Shown here: piece by piece, positions 7,942 to 16,685 of the stretch | Numbering within the stretch: position 1 is the stretch's first letter | How the letters are laid out: each line of letters begins with the position of its first letter | Assembly: GCA_964465375.1 (NCBI GenBank) | Contig: CAYXIJ010000002.1 | Coordinates: 87,609 to 151,608, forward strand | Source of the DNA: CAJWKT01 sp964465375 | GTDB taxonomy: Bacteria > Pseudomonadota > Gammaproteobacteria > Steroidobacterales > Rariloculaceae | Reading direction: 5' to 3' | Length of the DNA: 64,000 nucleotides | Position numbers and translations under genes: made by a program | Notes under the pieces: model-generated | The model's input: only the letters and a program-made list of their open reading frames with translations | What the model was told of the DNA's origin: nothing | The model's database searches: none

Positions 7942-9316
7942 AATCCTTTCCTAAACTTATTACCCGCAACTCCTCACCAGGTGAACCGATACGAATAACA
8001 TCTGCGGGATACAGCGTGGTTTCAGCCGAAACTCTCTTTTCGTTTACAAATGTTCCGTGACGACTGTGATCAATAAGTTTGACTTCACCATCGCGCAAAA
8101 CCAATTCACAATGCGAGCTAGAAACGCCACTATGGTCTCCCTCAAGTACGATAGAACGACGTTCTTTATCTTTGGTGCGGCCAATTGATAACCCCTTGGT
8201 GCCCACAGGATATGCAATTCCTCTATAAACCACATGACTCGAACCAACATCCAGGATTTTCTCTGAATTCTGAAAAACATTTTTATCGGCCATAACCCGC
8301 CCTTGCGCCCGTTCACGCCATGGCACCCGCTTTAGCAATTTGACCTGACCGCTTTTAGAGTCAACAGTTGGCATAGCTAACGCACCTATCACGGTTGCAT
8401 CGGGCTCCAAGCCCAACACAAGAGCATCATCTAAACGTTGTAATTCAGTCATTAAGCCGGGTAATGCCCCAAGATGGTGGGAAACCTGCACAACGAGACC
8501 AGCCCCACTTTGCCTAACCTGAGCCACTAGTTGTACTAATGCACGATAAAATCCTGACACGGCTGCCAACAGCTGCTGCTGCCGAACTTCAATCCGGTGA
8601 ACATCTTGGTAATGCTCTAGTTCGAGTTCACATATGTCTTTCTCTTGTATCGACTGCAGCCAGTCCGGTAGGCAATCATATATAAGCTGCTCAGTATCAG
8701 CTCGATGAAGAGGATCAAAGCGTGTCGCAAGAACGAAAAGCTCTGAAAAACGTTGGGCCCAGAGATCCATAACGCTTGTCAAGCCAGTATCTTCCAAGCC
8801 AATTTCCTGTAATGCCATTACGCTATCGCTCTGCTCCAATGGTGTCGCAGAGACTCGGTGTAAACCAACATCTAAGTGGACAAGCTGCCGGCCTGGGTAC
8901 GGTCGTGCACTGACAGCAGCAGCTGCATTTAACATTCCACGCACCTGAATTCCGATCTCTTGAGTTAATCCAAGTAATACACCAAGCTGTTCTCGCGTGT
9001 AGTGATTTGGCACTATCAGGACAACATCGTCCGCTTTGTCCGGAATTTGGGTCCACAATGTTTTGAGCTGAGCATGGGCAAGTTCTGAGGCACTATCGAC
9101 CCCTTCTACGCCCGCGGTATTACTGTTTATACTCAAATTAGTCCAATAACGGCTGCTCACCTGACGAGGCTTAACGCGTGCCTGCCGAAGCGCCTCAGTA
9201 CCAGTGACAATGCGCCCATCCTCCACTAGCGCATAGCCAGGCTCTCTAGCCAGTATTTCCCCTTCGCGGGCAACTACCAGACTTGCGTCATTGATGTCGA
9301 TTGCGAGCGTGGTCAT
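7931..9316 (-). CDS. Actin/Hsp70-like ATPase-fold protein with C-terminal FHA domain
   Basis: The 461-residue protein begins TLAIDIND, the first phosphate-loop pattern of the Hsp70/FtsA actin fold. At about residues 100-135 the VVLIVPNHYTREQ and later LNAAAAVSA stretches parallel DnaK's VPAYF and NEPTAAALA. LVHLDVGLHR (about 148) occupies the second phosphate-loop position but lacks the usual GGGT. The C-terminal domain (about 360-455) is a canonical FHA domain with SIGR, SSSHCEL and HGTFVN, which binds phosphothreonine. No membrane segment is seen, so it is cytosolic. ATG 9316 has AGGAG about seven bases upstream; the TTG codon before it is less likely. I infer that it reads phosphorylation by the operon's kinase. 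Nucleotide binding is uncertain because of the degenerate loop. Confidence 0.75.
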   Translation of the reverse strand: MTTLAIDINDASLVVAREGEILAREPGYALVEDGRIVTGTEALRQARVKPRQVSSRYWTNLSINSNTAGVEGVDSASELAHAQLKTLWTQIPDKADDVVLIVPNHYTREQLGVLLGLTQEIGIQVRGMLNAAAAVSARPYPGRQLVHLDVGLHRVSATPLEQSDSVMALQEIGLEDTGLTSVMDLWAQRFSELFVLATRFDPLHRADTEQLIYDCLPDWLQSIQEKDICELELEHYQDVHRIEVRQQQLLAAVSGFYRALVQLVAQVRQSGAGLVVQVSHHLGALPGLMTELQRLDDALVLGLEPDATVIGALAMPTVDSKSGQVKLLKRVPWRERAQGRVMADKNVFQNSEKILDVGSSHVVYRGIAYPVGTKGLSIGRTKDKERRSIVLEGDHSGVSSSHCELVLRDGEVKLIDHSRHGTFVNEKRVSAETTLYPADVIRIGSPGEELRVISLGKDCGS

Positions 9317-9335
9317 CAATCAACTCCTGAAAATT

Positions 9336-10139
9336 TTAAACTCCTCTAGCCTGCATGTGGCGAATTAAATTGTGATCGATGTGAGTTTGAGCATCAAAAA
9401 CAAAACGCTCCTGTAAAAGTTGTAGCTGGTGAACAAGAAACATCACAACAATAGAAATCAAAAGCGCAATAAAAGTAGAATTAAATGCGGTACCCAAGCT
9501 CTGGGTCACCCCCGCGATGTCACCATCTACAGCGCGGTGTGCCTGCCCCAAGGCCTCACCTATTCCGCGTACTGTTCCAATAAATCCCACAGAAGGTATG
9601 GCCCAAGCGATATAACGGATCATAGAAAGCTCGGATTCCAATCGTTCACCTTCCGACTCACACAAACTAGTTGCCACCGCGGATACATCTTGCACGTTAC
9701 GCGTGGACCCAAACCGTTCAAGCGAAGAAAGCATAACCCTAGGAAGCAGCATTTCTCTCAAGCGCTCGGGAAGCGATTGAATGTTGCGAGCATATTCCCT
9801 TGTATCCTCAGGAAGAATACGGACGCCCTCTTGAACTCGAACAAATTCCTGCTGCAAAAGAGCTCTTTCCTTAAGCGCCCGGAGCGCTTTGTAGCCCATG
9901 ATGCAGAACGCCCAAATCATTAAAATAAAACAGGATTCCTGTTCGAAGTCCTGAATAATCACCCACACAGAGCGTTCTGGCGTATAGCTTTCTTCTTGCT
10001 CAATACGCAGTGTCTGCTCGGCCATCACAGCCGCCGCTTTAGGCCTAACTACCGTAACGTAGACTGCGTGCACCACGATGATTGCGATAATTAGCGCAAA
10101 CACTTGATAAACAAACTCGGCTGGAAAACGACGTTTCAT
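9336..10139 (-). CDS. ExbB/TolQ/MotA-family proton-channel-like protein
   Basis: The 267-residue protein has hydrophobic helices at about 10-30, 68-83, 174-196 and 218-240. The third contains WAIPSVGFIGTVRGIGEAL, the family's IGLLGTVxGI pattern. The fourth contains SLGTAFNSTFIALL, matching the Thr-bearing last pore helix of ExbB/TolQ/MotA. A cytoplasmic stretch of about 90 residues lies between helices 2 and 3, as expected. Family members form a pentamer around a dimer of ExbD/TolR/MotB and use the proton or sodium gradient. No ExbD, TolR or MotB gene is nearby. The two VWA proteins downstream carry a similar Asp-plus-helix N-terminus and are the likely partners. It lies 16-22 bases from its neighbours, so it is operonic. 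Confidence 0.85.
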   Translation of the reverse strand: MKRRFPAEFVYQVFALIIAIIVVHAVYVTVVRPKAAAVMAEQTLRIEQEESYTPERSVWVIIQDFEQESCFILMIWAFCIMGYKALRALKERALLQQEFVRVQEGVRILPEDTREYARNIQSLPERLREMLLPRVMLSSLERFGSTRNVQDVSAVATSLCESEGERLESELSMIRYIAWAIPSVGFIGTVRGIGEALGQAHRAVDGDIAGVTQSLGTAFNSTFIALLISIVVMFLVHQLQLLQERFVFDAQTHIDHNLIRHMQARGV

Positions 10140-10161
10140 CAGGCAATGCCCCCGGCTAAAC

Positions 10162-10377
10162 CTAAATATCTATAGGAAAAATAACTTCTTCATCGGCCGC
10201 AATCTCTTCCGAAGGAATGAAGACTTCAGTGTTTGGCAAAGTTCTTTCTGACTCAGCCTCCGCCCTTGGGGGAGGCGTTGCTCCCTCTACTTCTTGCTCA
10301 TCCTCCTGACCTAATCCCAATGAAAACAAGCTCAGCAAGCTCCCCAGCACAAACACTCTAACCTTAAAATTGATCAT
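10162..10377 (-). CDS. Small secreted acidic protein, unrecognised
   Basis: This 71-residue open frame lies between the FHA-PEGA-FGE gene (44 bases) and the channel gene (22 bases). Its N-terminus (KVRVFVLGSLLSLFSLGLG) is a plain signal peptide, leaving about 48 very acidic, proline-containing residues with no cysteine. It is likely a periplasmic partner or assembly factor of the machine. I recognise no family. Its position in a tight operon and its sensible signal sequence support it as real. Confidence 0.65.
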   Translation of the reverse strand: MINFKVRVFVLGSLLSLFSLGLGQEDEQEVEGATPPPRAEAESERTLPNTEVFIPSEEIAADEEVIFPIDI

Positions 10378-10421
10378 TATTTCCCATACCAGTTTATAAG
10401 TTTAAACAAAGCCTGGCTCCA

Positions 10422-12860
10422 TCATTCCAAATTGCGCGCAATACGAAAACCAAGGTTCTCTCGGGTACTACCATTATAGTCTCGGTAGGCAAGCCGAAGA
10501 TTCGTCAAGGTAGCACTAGTCCAGCTAGAGCCCCGAACCACGTGCAAACCACCAATTTCAGGGCCCAGAGGGTCCTCAATGACTCCCTCTGAGCTGATAG
10601 CCGTAATTTCATAGTAATCCTGGATCCATTCTGAAACATTGCCACCAAGATCAAAAAATCCAAGGGCGTTGGGCTCGAAGCTTCCTACCGGCGCTGCCAC
10701 CTGAAAGCCATCGTTATAAGTGACTAGTGTTGTTCTTAATAACTGAGAGGCACTAACATCGGCATAATTGCCGGTGCGGTCCGGGGGGGGTAACTCAGCA
10801 CCCCAAGGATAGGTTAGAGCTTCCTCTCTTTCCGCAAATCGCGAAGCCCAGGCCCACTCAGCCTCTGTGGGCAAACGATAACCATTGCGCACTGGACGTA
10901 CTAATACCCAAGTTCCCTGCCGCTCTTCATATACAGGCTGAAATCCGTCAGTAATACTGAGCCAGTTAAGAAATTGTGCAACCTCTCCCCAAGTCACTCT
11001 CACCACGGGCTGATCATCTTCATCCAAAGAAACACCCGAAAAAGATCCTGAATTGTGCTCAGGTTTAAATTCCCTGAATTCTGCATTACTAACTTCCCGA
11101 GCACCTAGATAAAAAGCTGTACTTAGCCTAACTGTACGCATTGACTCATTTGAGCGGCGCCCTTGTTCGCGTCGCGACGAGCCCATAATAAATTCGCCTG
11201 GCAAAACAAGTAATAAATCTTGGCCCAAACTAGTTTCAATAACCTTTGGGTAGCCACTTCCAGTCGTAACATCCAATTCCTCTAACTTAAACTCTAAGAC
11301 CTGAGGGAAACCAGGACGAGGTGTTACCTCCGCAGACTGGCTTGCAAAACCAGGGTAACCAATTTCCAGTTGATGATTTATTGCCATAAGCATTAAACGA
11401 GTAGGTGTATTACCTTGGCGTTCACCATCAACCCAAACAGCTGCACCAGTTGGTTCGCTACTGATGCCTACCTCACCCAATTGTGCAACTAGGTTGATAT
11501 TTAGTTCCTGTTGACTGTCAGCTACAACAGACAACACCTGCATGACGGAATCATAACCCGGTTTAGTGAGTCCAATCTGGTGGTCCCGATCCGGAAGTAA
11601 ACCCAAAGTAAGAGGGGTTCGGCCACGATACTCCCCATTAACACTCACGATTGCATCAGCTGGACTACTTGTAAGTTCTAATTGACCATCAGCTGGAGAA
11701 AGCATTACTAGCGGCAGTTCCAGAGGTTGGTCTGCGTTCACTAAAATTGTGCTTCTCCAAATATTAAACCCTTTGAGTCTTGCTTCAATTCGTCGCTCGC
11801 CAGCTACCAGCTCCATGACCAAAGGCGTTCCTCCAAGGGGTGCTTCATCTACAAAAACCTGTGCGCCACCCGGTTCAGTAATCAAAGTTACTGGTGACCA
11901 GTTCGGTGTGAGTACGACAGACATGTTTTGTCTTTGACCACCCCCAATGACCTCAAATTCTCTGATTTCTGACAAATGCCGATCAGCCACAAACTCAAAT
12001 CGGCGCAATCCAGTAGAAACCTCTGCATCCACTAGCGGCGCACTACCGAACAGCTGGCCATCCACATAGACATCTGTATCTAAATCTGAATCAACCGAAA
12101 CACTAATTAGCCCGGGTAATCGCTTTAAAGAAAGTTCAAAAGATTGATCCGAAGACAGTCCGACATCAATTTCGGTCTCCAAAGTGTGGTATCCAAAAAG
12201 TGTAGCGCTAATACGATGCGTACCGGAGCGGAGTAAATAGCGATCTGCAAGCTGAAGTTTGAAAAATGTACCGGGAAGACTAACGGCTTCAGGTTGAGGC
12301 GTAAACACGAGCTGGACAGACTTAGCTGTAAATGCAAACCATCCGATAATAGCCAATACAACCAATCCACCCCCCACTCCTAGAAACCCCTTACTGGGTC
12401 TAAAAAAATGGCTATCAGCCTGCTCTTCTAGCTTGGGACGAAATGTAACTGGTGTAATCTCAATATCACCAAGGTCATCCGATTCCTTTGCCAATTCCTC
12501 CAAGTCCGGCGGCACCGTATCACTACCCGTAATCTGAATATCAATCACAAGACTCAAACGATTATCCGAAAGCGTGCAGCTTAATCGAGCTGCATCCAAA
12601 GCAATGACATCTCCATCACGAAGCCAACGTGACCCAGATAATAGCTCTCCATTTATACGAAGCCCGCTAGTATTTCGAACTGGCAAAACAAAAAAGGCTT
12701 CATCTAACATATCTATTTGCAGGGAGCCAGAAATGTTGTCTAGCCTCACATCATCGGAAGGATTGCCCCCCAAAGAAACCGGGAGATGGTTAGCAGAAAA
12801 ATACTTTTCTTGTCCACCTTCGACCAAATGCAAAACCCATTTTTTATTACTACTGATCAT
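10422..12860 (-). CDS. FHA - membrane helix - PEGA repeats - FGE-like (SUMF1/EgtB fold) protein
   Basis: The protein has about 812 residues from ATG 12860, which begins five bases after the upstream stop; ATG 12887 would instead overlap that gene. In order: a cytoplasmic FHA-like domain (about 5-110, with SLGGNPSDDV and RINGELL but a weak SxxH), an acidic linker, one helix (about 165-185), four or five PEGA-type beta repeats (about 190-535, e.g. GAQVFVDEAPLGGTP and DAIVSVNGEYRGRTP), and a C-terminal formylglycine-generating-enzyme fold. The last has PGEFIMGSS, YRLPTEAEWAWA, GNVSEWIQDY and VRGSSW. The two cysteines of true FGE are absent, so sulfatase maturation is unlikely and a binding role is more probable. 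It would link cytoplasmic phosphosignalling to the periplasm. This domain order is unusual. Confidence 0.82.
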   Translation of the reverse strand: MISSNKKWVLHLVEGGQEKYFSANHLPVSLGGNPSDDVRLDNISGSLQIDMLDEAFFVLPVRNTSGLRINGELLSGSRWLRDGDVIALDAARLSCTLSDNRLSLVIDIQITGSDTVPPDLEELAKESDDLGDIEITPVTFRPKLEEQADSHFFRPSKGFLGVGGGLVVLAIIGWFAFTAKSVQLVFTPQPEAVSLPGTFFKLQLADRYLLRSGTHRISATLFGYHTLETEIDVGLSSDQSFELSLKRLPGLISVSVDSDLDTDVYVDGQLFGSAPLVDAEVSTGLRRFEFVADRHLSEIREFEVIGGGQRQNMSVVLTPNWSPVTLITEPGGAQVFVDEAPLGGTPLVMELVAGERRIEARLKGFNIWRSTILVNADQPLELPLVMLSPADGQLELTSSPADAIVSVNGEYRGRTPLTLGLLPDRDHQIGLTKPGYDSVMQVLSVVADSQQELNINLVAQLGEVGISSEPTGAAVWVDGERQGNTPTRLMLMAINHQLEIGYPGFASQSAEVTPRPGFPQVLEFKLEELDVTTGSGYPKVIETSLGQDLLLVLPGEFIMGSSRREQGRRSNESMRTVRLSTAFYLGAREVSNAEFREFKPEHNSGSFSGVSLDEDDQPVVRVTWGEVAQFLNWLSITDGFQPVYEERQGTWVLVRPVRNGYRLPTEAEWAWASRFAEREEALTYPWGAELPPPDRTGNYADVSASQLLRTTLVTYNDGFQVAAPVGSFEPNALGFFDLGGNVSEWIQDYYEITAISSEGVIEDPLGPEIGGLHVVRGSSWTSATLTNLRLAYRDYNGSTRENLGFRIARNLE

Positions 12861-12865
12861 CACAA

Positions 12866-14386
12866 CTAATTGATCCGTTCCACACAAAAAATTTCAATCG
12901 GGTTCGGCGCATTTCCCGGTAATACTTCAAAGGCAACACGCACATCTCGGTACCCAGCTCGACTTCCCAAGGCTGTATATGGTCCGGGACGAATCTGCAT
13001 GTGGTGGGTAATGAAGCTACCTAGGGAGCCTACACGGTACAAAGTCACGTTGGTGAGCCCATCAGAACGCAATTCCACATCGATTGGCGTGGAGGCTAAA
13101 CGAACCAGCCTATCAAGCTCAGCGATCTGCCCGCTCAATCGTGGCCCCCTTCCATCTATTCCTCGTGCATCTTCCAAAAGAATGCCTGCATCTCTCAAAA
13201 TTTGATCGGTAAAAAGAACATTTGGGTTTCGGAAAAGACCTTCAAATTTGGCATCTAAGTCAGCTCTGGTCTGGGCGCGGAGAAGTCCTGTCTTGGCAAA
13301 TTCAAGGGAATTATCAGAATTTAATGCGAGAAGATATTGTTGAGTAGCACGCTCCCATAACTCTCTTTTCTCAAAAGCAGTAGCCCGAACCTGCGCAAGA
13401 GCAATCTGGCCCAATTTCATCCCCTGATCTGCTTGAACCAATCCATCTGAAGCTTCCAAAGAATCAGGTCGCATTTTTAATGCATCAGTGAAAAATTGAT
13501 GAGCCTCTTCAAATTCCTCTTGAGCCAAAGCATTCAGTGCTATAGAGACCAGTGAGTCGAATCTAGCATCAGCGATACGACGGGTTGTATTGGCTACAGC
13601 TAATCTGGCAGGTACCCAAAGCGAGTCAAGCGCCGCTGCATTACGATAAAGCTCTAAAGCACCAACGAGATCACCATTCCGGTCTCGTTCTGCGCCCTGT
13701 TCCATACGGGCCAACACGTTGGGTAATGTTTGCGCTCTTTCCAATCCATTCTGACCATCAACATGGTCCGCTTCTATACGTAAAACTAACTGAAACTGCT
13801 CTTCCGCTAGAGATGGATTACCAGCAACAAGGGCTTCATTTCCTACCTCTAAAGCTCGGTCAATAATGTTTTTAGACCTAGCAAGCAAAGAAATTCCTAA
13901 ATCAAGTGCTTTTTGGTAGCTAGGCACAGCATCATAAAAGGCATCTGCTAAGAAAGCGTCATCGCCATCCCGAAACAATGTCTGATAAAGATCCCAGTCC
14001 TCGCCAGCCCAATTTACTGCACCCTGCGCTTCCAGTAGGCCCTGCTGCTGTAATAGTTCAGCTAGCAACGCCTCAGCTTTATCGCGCAAAATACCCAACT
14101 CTTCGGGTGACATCACCAGGATCCCTGAATTTGACTCAGGAGAAAGTGCAGGCTGTTCTACCATTTCAGTAGTGGGTACCTGATTTTCTACCCAGCTAGG
14201 CAGCAAAAAAATAACTCCCAATGCCAAGGACGCCAAAACAACTAATGCTAAAACAATTAATTTAAAGCTATAGTCCCGTTCTTCGCTATCCAGCGGCATG
14301 GGCGTAGCAAAATTTTCCTTTATACCGGGCCTGACCGGAATAATGGTTTCGTCATGTTCCGGCTGGTTAGGATTCTGTTTTTTCAC
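12866..14386 (-). CDS. Single-pass TPR protein with C-terminal PEGA-like domain
   Basis: This 506-residue protein has a GTG start (14384-14386) behind GGTGGAG. A 40-residue charged cytoplasmic N-terminus precedes one helix (about 43-64, rich in Leu/Val/Ala). The remainder is periplasmic and mostly helical, with TPR-like units at about 145-360 (for example AEEQFQLVLRIEADH and AHQFFTDALKMRPDS). The last 80 residues look like a PEGA-type beta domain (GPYTALGSRAGYRDVRV). It lies 13 bases from the kinase gene. TPR proteins are scaffolds, so I infer a structural role in the envelope complex. A Thr/Pro-containing N-terminal tail (HDETIIPVRPG) could be a kinase target and FHA ligand. That last point is speculation from sequence and context. 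Confidence 0.72.
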   Translation of the reverse strand: MKKQNPNQPEHDETIIPVRPGIKENFATPMPLDSEERDYSFKLIVLALVVLASLALGVIFLLPSWVENQVPTTEMVEQPALSPESNSGILVMSPEELGILRDKAEALLAELLQQQGLLEAQGAVNWAGEDWDLYQTLFRDGDDAFLADAFYDAVPSYQKALDLGISLLARSKNIIDRALEVGNEALVAGNPSLAEEQFQLVLRIEADHVDGQNGLERAQTLPNVLARMEQGAERDRNGDLVGALELYRNAAALDSLWVPARLAVANTTRRIADARFDSLVSIALNALAQEEFEEAHQFFTDALKMRPDSLEASDGLVQADQGMKLGQIALAQVRATAFEKRELWERATQQYLLALNSDNSLEFAKTGLLRAQTRADLDAKFEGLFRNPNVLFTDQILRDAGILLEDARGIDGRGPRLSGQIAELDRLVRLASTPIDVELRSDGLTNVTLYRVGSLGSFITHHMQIRPGPYTALGSRAGYRDVRVAFEVLPGNAPNPIEIFCVERIN

Positions 14387-14399
14387 AACTCCACCAATG

Positions 14400-15287
14400 C
14401 TATCGCCAAAATGCTACAACTGATTCTAAGACATCTAAAAAAACATACATGCTCTTTGGGCGGCGACCTGAGTCTGACCCCAGCGTTACGTGAACCAATT
14501 CAGCCAGCTCAGAAAGCACCGAACCACTGCCCTGTGGGCCCAAGGGGAATGCCAAGGGTTCTAGGCGCGTCAACGAGGGATTCACACCAAATGGCAAACA
14601 GCCTGTAATAAGTTCATAGAGCAACGCTGCAAACGCATACACATCATCAGCCACCGCTGGCGCCTCACCCCGGCGCTGCTCCGGACTCTGATAAGCCAGT
14701 GTCCCTCCATCTTTGAAAGTTTGGCAATTTAGGGGCTCCGCCAGGGCAAAATCTACTAGGTGTGCTCCCTGATTGCTATCAAAGAGAACATTGCGTGGTT
14801 TAACGTCAAGATGGACCATGCCTTGATTGTGAATATATTCCAATGCGCCAGCTAAATCTCTAGCTGCACCCGCCCAACAACGAGGATGGGCTCCACACAG
14901 AGATACCAGGTCCCCTTCACCTAGATATTCCATTACCAACGCTGGGCTCCCGCCCAAAGCAATCAAATCAATCGCTGCTGATACGCAAGGATGATTCAGG
15001 GAATTAAGAATTTCGAATTCACGACGAATCAATTCTTGAAAACCAAAGGCTCGGGGCACACCCGATTTTTGTAGTTTGATAGCTACTACACTCCCATCCG
15101 AAGCCTCTGCCTTCCACACTTGTGACATACCACCAGCTCCAAGAAATGCAGTGAGACGAAACCCTCCTGGTAAAACACTACCCGGTAGAAGGATCTCCTG
15201 ATGATGAGTGCTTCTCAGAATATCGGCCGAAACTACATTAGCAAAACCTGGTTCATTCTGGTTAGTCGTACGCTTATAAGTACCCAT
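14400..15287 (-). CDS. Cytosolic Hanks-type serine/threonine protein kinase
   Basis: The 295-residue protein is essentially only a kinase domain. The glycine-rich loop GAGGMSQV is at 50-57, the ATP lysine K71 is in VAIK, the helix-C glutamate is about E90, the catalytic loop HLDVKPRN is at 159-166 (Asp161, Lys163, Asn166), the metal-binding Asp179 is in DFA in place of DFG, and YQSPEQ takes the APE position. All catalytic residues are present. There is no membrane helix or sensor domain, unlike PknB-type kinases, so it must be controlled by a partner. With two FHA-domain proteins in the same operon, a kinase-to-FHA phosphorelay is the natural inference. It resembles the PpkA-Fha pair of type VI secretion in logic, but no T6SS genes are present. 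Confidence 0.9.
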   Translation of the reverse strand: MGTYKRTTNQNEPGFANVVSADILRSTHHQEILLPGSVLPGGFRLTAFLGAGGMSQVWKAEASDGSVVAIKLQKSGVPRAFGFQELIRREFEILNSLNHPCVSAAIDLIALGGSPALVMEYLGEGDLVSLCGAHPRCWAGAARDLAGALEYIHNQGMVHLDVKPRNVLFDSNQGAHLVDFALAEPLNCQTFKDGGTLAYQSPEQRRGEAPAVADDVYAFAALLYELITGCLPFGVNPSLTRLEPLAFPLGPQGSGSVLSELAELVHVTLGSDSGRRPKSMYVFLDVLESVVAFWR

Positions 15288-15325
15288 GGGGATATCTTCG
15301 GTACGGTGAGTCCTAGATTTCGAAC

Positions 15326-16669
15326 TCAGGTGTCAGTCGCTACACCCGTATCGACTGCCTCCGAATTCACGTCCTCGTTTTGGCCCACTGATTTGCTACC
15401 TGACGCAGTCTCGGGAATTGCGATAAGTTCCAATTCACTTGGTGGGAGCTCCGTATATATCGACATATCTGCGGGCAGAAGCCCAGTCTCTGAAACAAAT
15501 AGATCTTTTAGTAACTGACGCCATTCCTGATATTGCACATCTGCCGTTCCCGTCAGACGATGTTGTGTACCCTCAATCTCTACCACCATCGGCCTGACTT
15601 CGTCATCAAAGCTACTAGAAAGCTCTTCGAGGGTTTCCTCGTGCAAACGCTTTTCCTGCTTTCGGACAGCACCAGTTCTAATCATATCCATCCCCACGTA
15701 CATCAGGGCATCCCGCACCATGCGATCTGAGAAACTATTACCATCACTTTGACTACCATAGACCACGGAAGCCACCACTGTCGCAATACCAAGACCGGTA
15801 CGCCACCGAGTGGATCGTTGTAATTCCTTTATGGCAATTGCTTCTTCGCGTGAAAATTGGCGCCACCCATCATAAGACTCAATAGAGTCTTGATAGAATT
15901 GATCGTAATGCTGGTTCAAGGTTTCCACAAACAAATGCTCTCGCTCGCGAATCCGTTGGGTTCGGTCAAACATTGGATCCCCTTCAGCAGGTAAGCGCCT
16001 GAGCTCATATTCCCCCCGATTGCTCTGAACAACATGCTCTCCAAAAGCCTCTGGGCTCAACTCTCCTGCAAAACGCAGCTGGGCTATAGATCTGATTTTC
16101 TCAGCCTCGTTGATCGCTAATTTCTCCTGTACCACCGCCAAGTCGTTTGCGATAGAGCTAAAAACATCTTGATAAGGATCTAAGCCCCCAAACCTTTGTC
16201 GGTTATAGGCCCCGGCCGCAGTACCCATACCATACTCACCATCCAACCAAACGCGACCGCAAGCGTCAATGGCTCTCACATAAAGCAAGAACTCATCTCC
16301 ATCGGATCGTAGAATTTCAGCCGTAACATTGACATCTGCCGCAGTGGAGACCGAGGGCGTAACCCAGACTGCGCCCCAGTGACCGCTTCTCTGTAGCGTA
16401 TCTCTCAGAGTCACTGCCATATAACGAGCCTCGGTTCGGCGGATGTAAACGAAAGTGCCATCTCTAATAAGTTCCTCGAGAATTTCTTTATCCACTTCAC
16501 CTTCAGGAACCCCTGAATCAAAAACAGCTATACCAATGTCGAGCAGCTGCTCTTCCGGAATAGACTGGGTGGCAGGCACCAAATCGACCGAGTGAGCCAA
16601 ACGAACCTCATTACTTGCGCACCCCGAAATAAGGCTTGCTAATACAAAAAGAAAATAAGTCGCCCGCAT
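15326..16669 (-). CDS. Lipoprotein of unknown function in the envelope operon
   Basis: The 447-residue protein has a lipoprotein signal ending LISGC, so Cys17 is the lipidation site. Residues 45-170 (GIAVFDSGV, RYMAVTLRDTLQRSG, ILRSDGDEFLLYVRAIDACGRVW) look like the alpha/beta domain of CsgG- or LptE-like auxiliary lipoproteins. This is only a pattern resemblance. The middle is helical and charged, with one short hydrophobic stretch at about 288-306, and the C-terminal 50 residues are acidic and low in complexity. Spacing to its neighbours is 16 and 38 bases. A role at the outer membrane as pilot or attachment protein is plausible. I cannot name a family. Confidence 0.7.
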   Translation of the reverse strand: MRATYFLFVLASLISGCASNEVRLAHSVDLVPATQSIPEEQLLDIGIAVFDSGVPEGEVDKEILEELIRDGTFVYIRRTEARYMAVTLRDTLQRSGHWGAVWVTPSVSTAADVNVTAEILRSDGDEFLLYVRAIDACGRVWLDGEYGMGTAAGAYNRQRFGGLDPYQDVFSSIANDLAVVQEKLAINEAEKIRSIAQLRFAGELSPEAFGEHVVQSNRGEYELRRLPAEGDPMFDRTQRIREREHLFVETLNQHYDQFYQDSIESYDGWRQFSREEAIAIKELQRSTRWRTGLGIATVVASVVYGSQSDGNSFSDRMVRDALMYVGMDMIRTGAVRKQEKRLHEETLEELSSSFDDEVRPMVVEIEGTQHRLTGTADVQYQEWRQLLKDLFVSETGLLPADMSIYTELPPSELELIAIPETASGSKSVGQNEDVNSEAVDTGVATDT

Positions 16670-16685
16670 AGAAAATTACCTCACT

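Noticed and set aside
10422..12860. Sulfatase-maturing formylglycine-generating enzyme
   Set aside because: The catalytic cysteine pair is missing and there is no sulfatase gene nearby.
14400..15287. Type VI secretion regulatory kinase
   Set aside because: No Tss core genes are present in 64 kb; only the kinase-FHA logic is shared.
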